64,000 nt of DNA from the NCBI RefSeq assembly GCF_000264295.1, contig NZ_AJXT01000004.1, positions 372,001-436,000 of the forward strand. Reading direction: 5' to 3'. Position numbers and translations under genes: made by a program. Positions 62,179 through 64,000 of the stretch are shown piece after piece. The notes beneath the pieces were generated by a model. It worked only from the letters and a program-made list of their open reading frames with translations. It searched no databases and was not told the origin of the DNA. Position 1 is the first letter of the stretch, and each line of letters starts with the position of its first letter. The stretch is from Rhodanobacter spathiphylli B39. GTDB lineage: Bacteria > Pseudomonadota > Gammaproteobacteria > Xanthomonadales > Rhodanobacteraceae.

Positions 62179-64000
<1,822 letters not shown>

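Overview
The window is high-GC chromosomal DNA, very gene dense, from a gammaproteobacterium of the Xanthomonadales type. I favour Rhodanobacteraceae (Rhodanobacter, Dyella or relatives). The grounds are a yerC-hisGDCBHAF-hisIE cluster led by a TrpR-like gene, a Xanthomonas-like Zur/CDF zinc locus, a HiPIP, a 3-hydroxyanthranilate dioxygenase and a short mtnBDC salvage operon. This placement rests on gene content only. I saw no rRNA, tRNA or CRISPR array.

Layout: 1-2.8 kb holds a gene end, a small membrane protein, zur, a Zur box, a MerC-like protein, a CDF metal exporter and ribosomal protein THX with a strong terminator. 2.9-10.3 kb is the complete histidine operon, with overlapping or nearly touching genes. 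10.4-17.7 kb is a set of regulator/target pairs: LysR with a quinone-oxidoreductase-like enzyme, LysR with an SDR, and Lrp with a LysE exporter, each with a visible operator between divergent genes. 17.8-20.7 kb is methionine salvage (mtnB-mtnD-mtnC) with a C13 caspase-like peptidase gene at its end. 20.9-26.7 kb holds HiPIP, a 409-bp gap with a structured-RNA candidate, two APC permeases, a NUDIX hydrolase, 3-hydroxyanthranilate dioxygenase and a fasciclin protein. 26.8-30.5 kb holds parE and an orphan adenine methyltransferase. 30.7-33.1 kb is a polymorphic toxin with two candidate immunity genes. 33.1-49.9 kb holds two ABC exporters, msrA, an arylamine acetyltransferase, a barnase/barstar pair, a POT peptide transporter, a PAP2 phosphatase, a serine hydrolase, an esterase and a large MscS channel. 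49.9-52.7 kb is an arsenic locus (arsH divergent from arsC-acr3-arsR). 52.9-56.5 kb is a MmeI-like restriction-methylation protein. 56.5-61.5 kb holds a VOC protein, a cupin and a metallo-hydrolase divergent from a MocR regulator, a small MscS channel and a four-helix-bundle protein. The window ends in a MerR regulator and a copper P-type ATPase cut by the right edge.

The most unusual sequence signals are repeats that appear to have entered genes without breaking the frame. A 180-bp element with perfect 25-bp terminal inverted repeats lies in copA and would add 60 residues. An inverted pair of REP-like hairpins lies in the MmeI-like gene and would add about 35 residues. A row of six different hairpins lies between two convergent genes at 12.37-12.56 kb. 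The toxin/immunity module at 30.7-33.1 kb is the best candidate for an incompletely described biological system.
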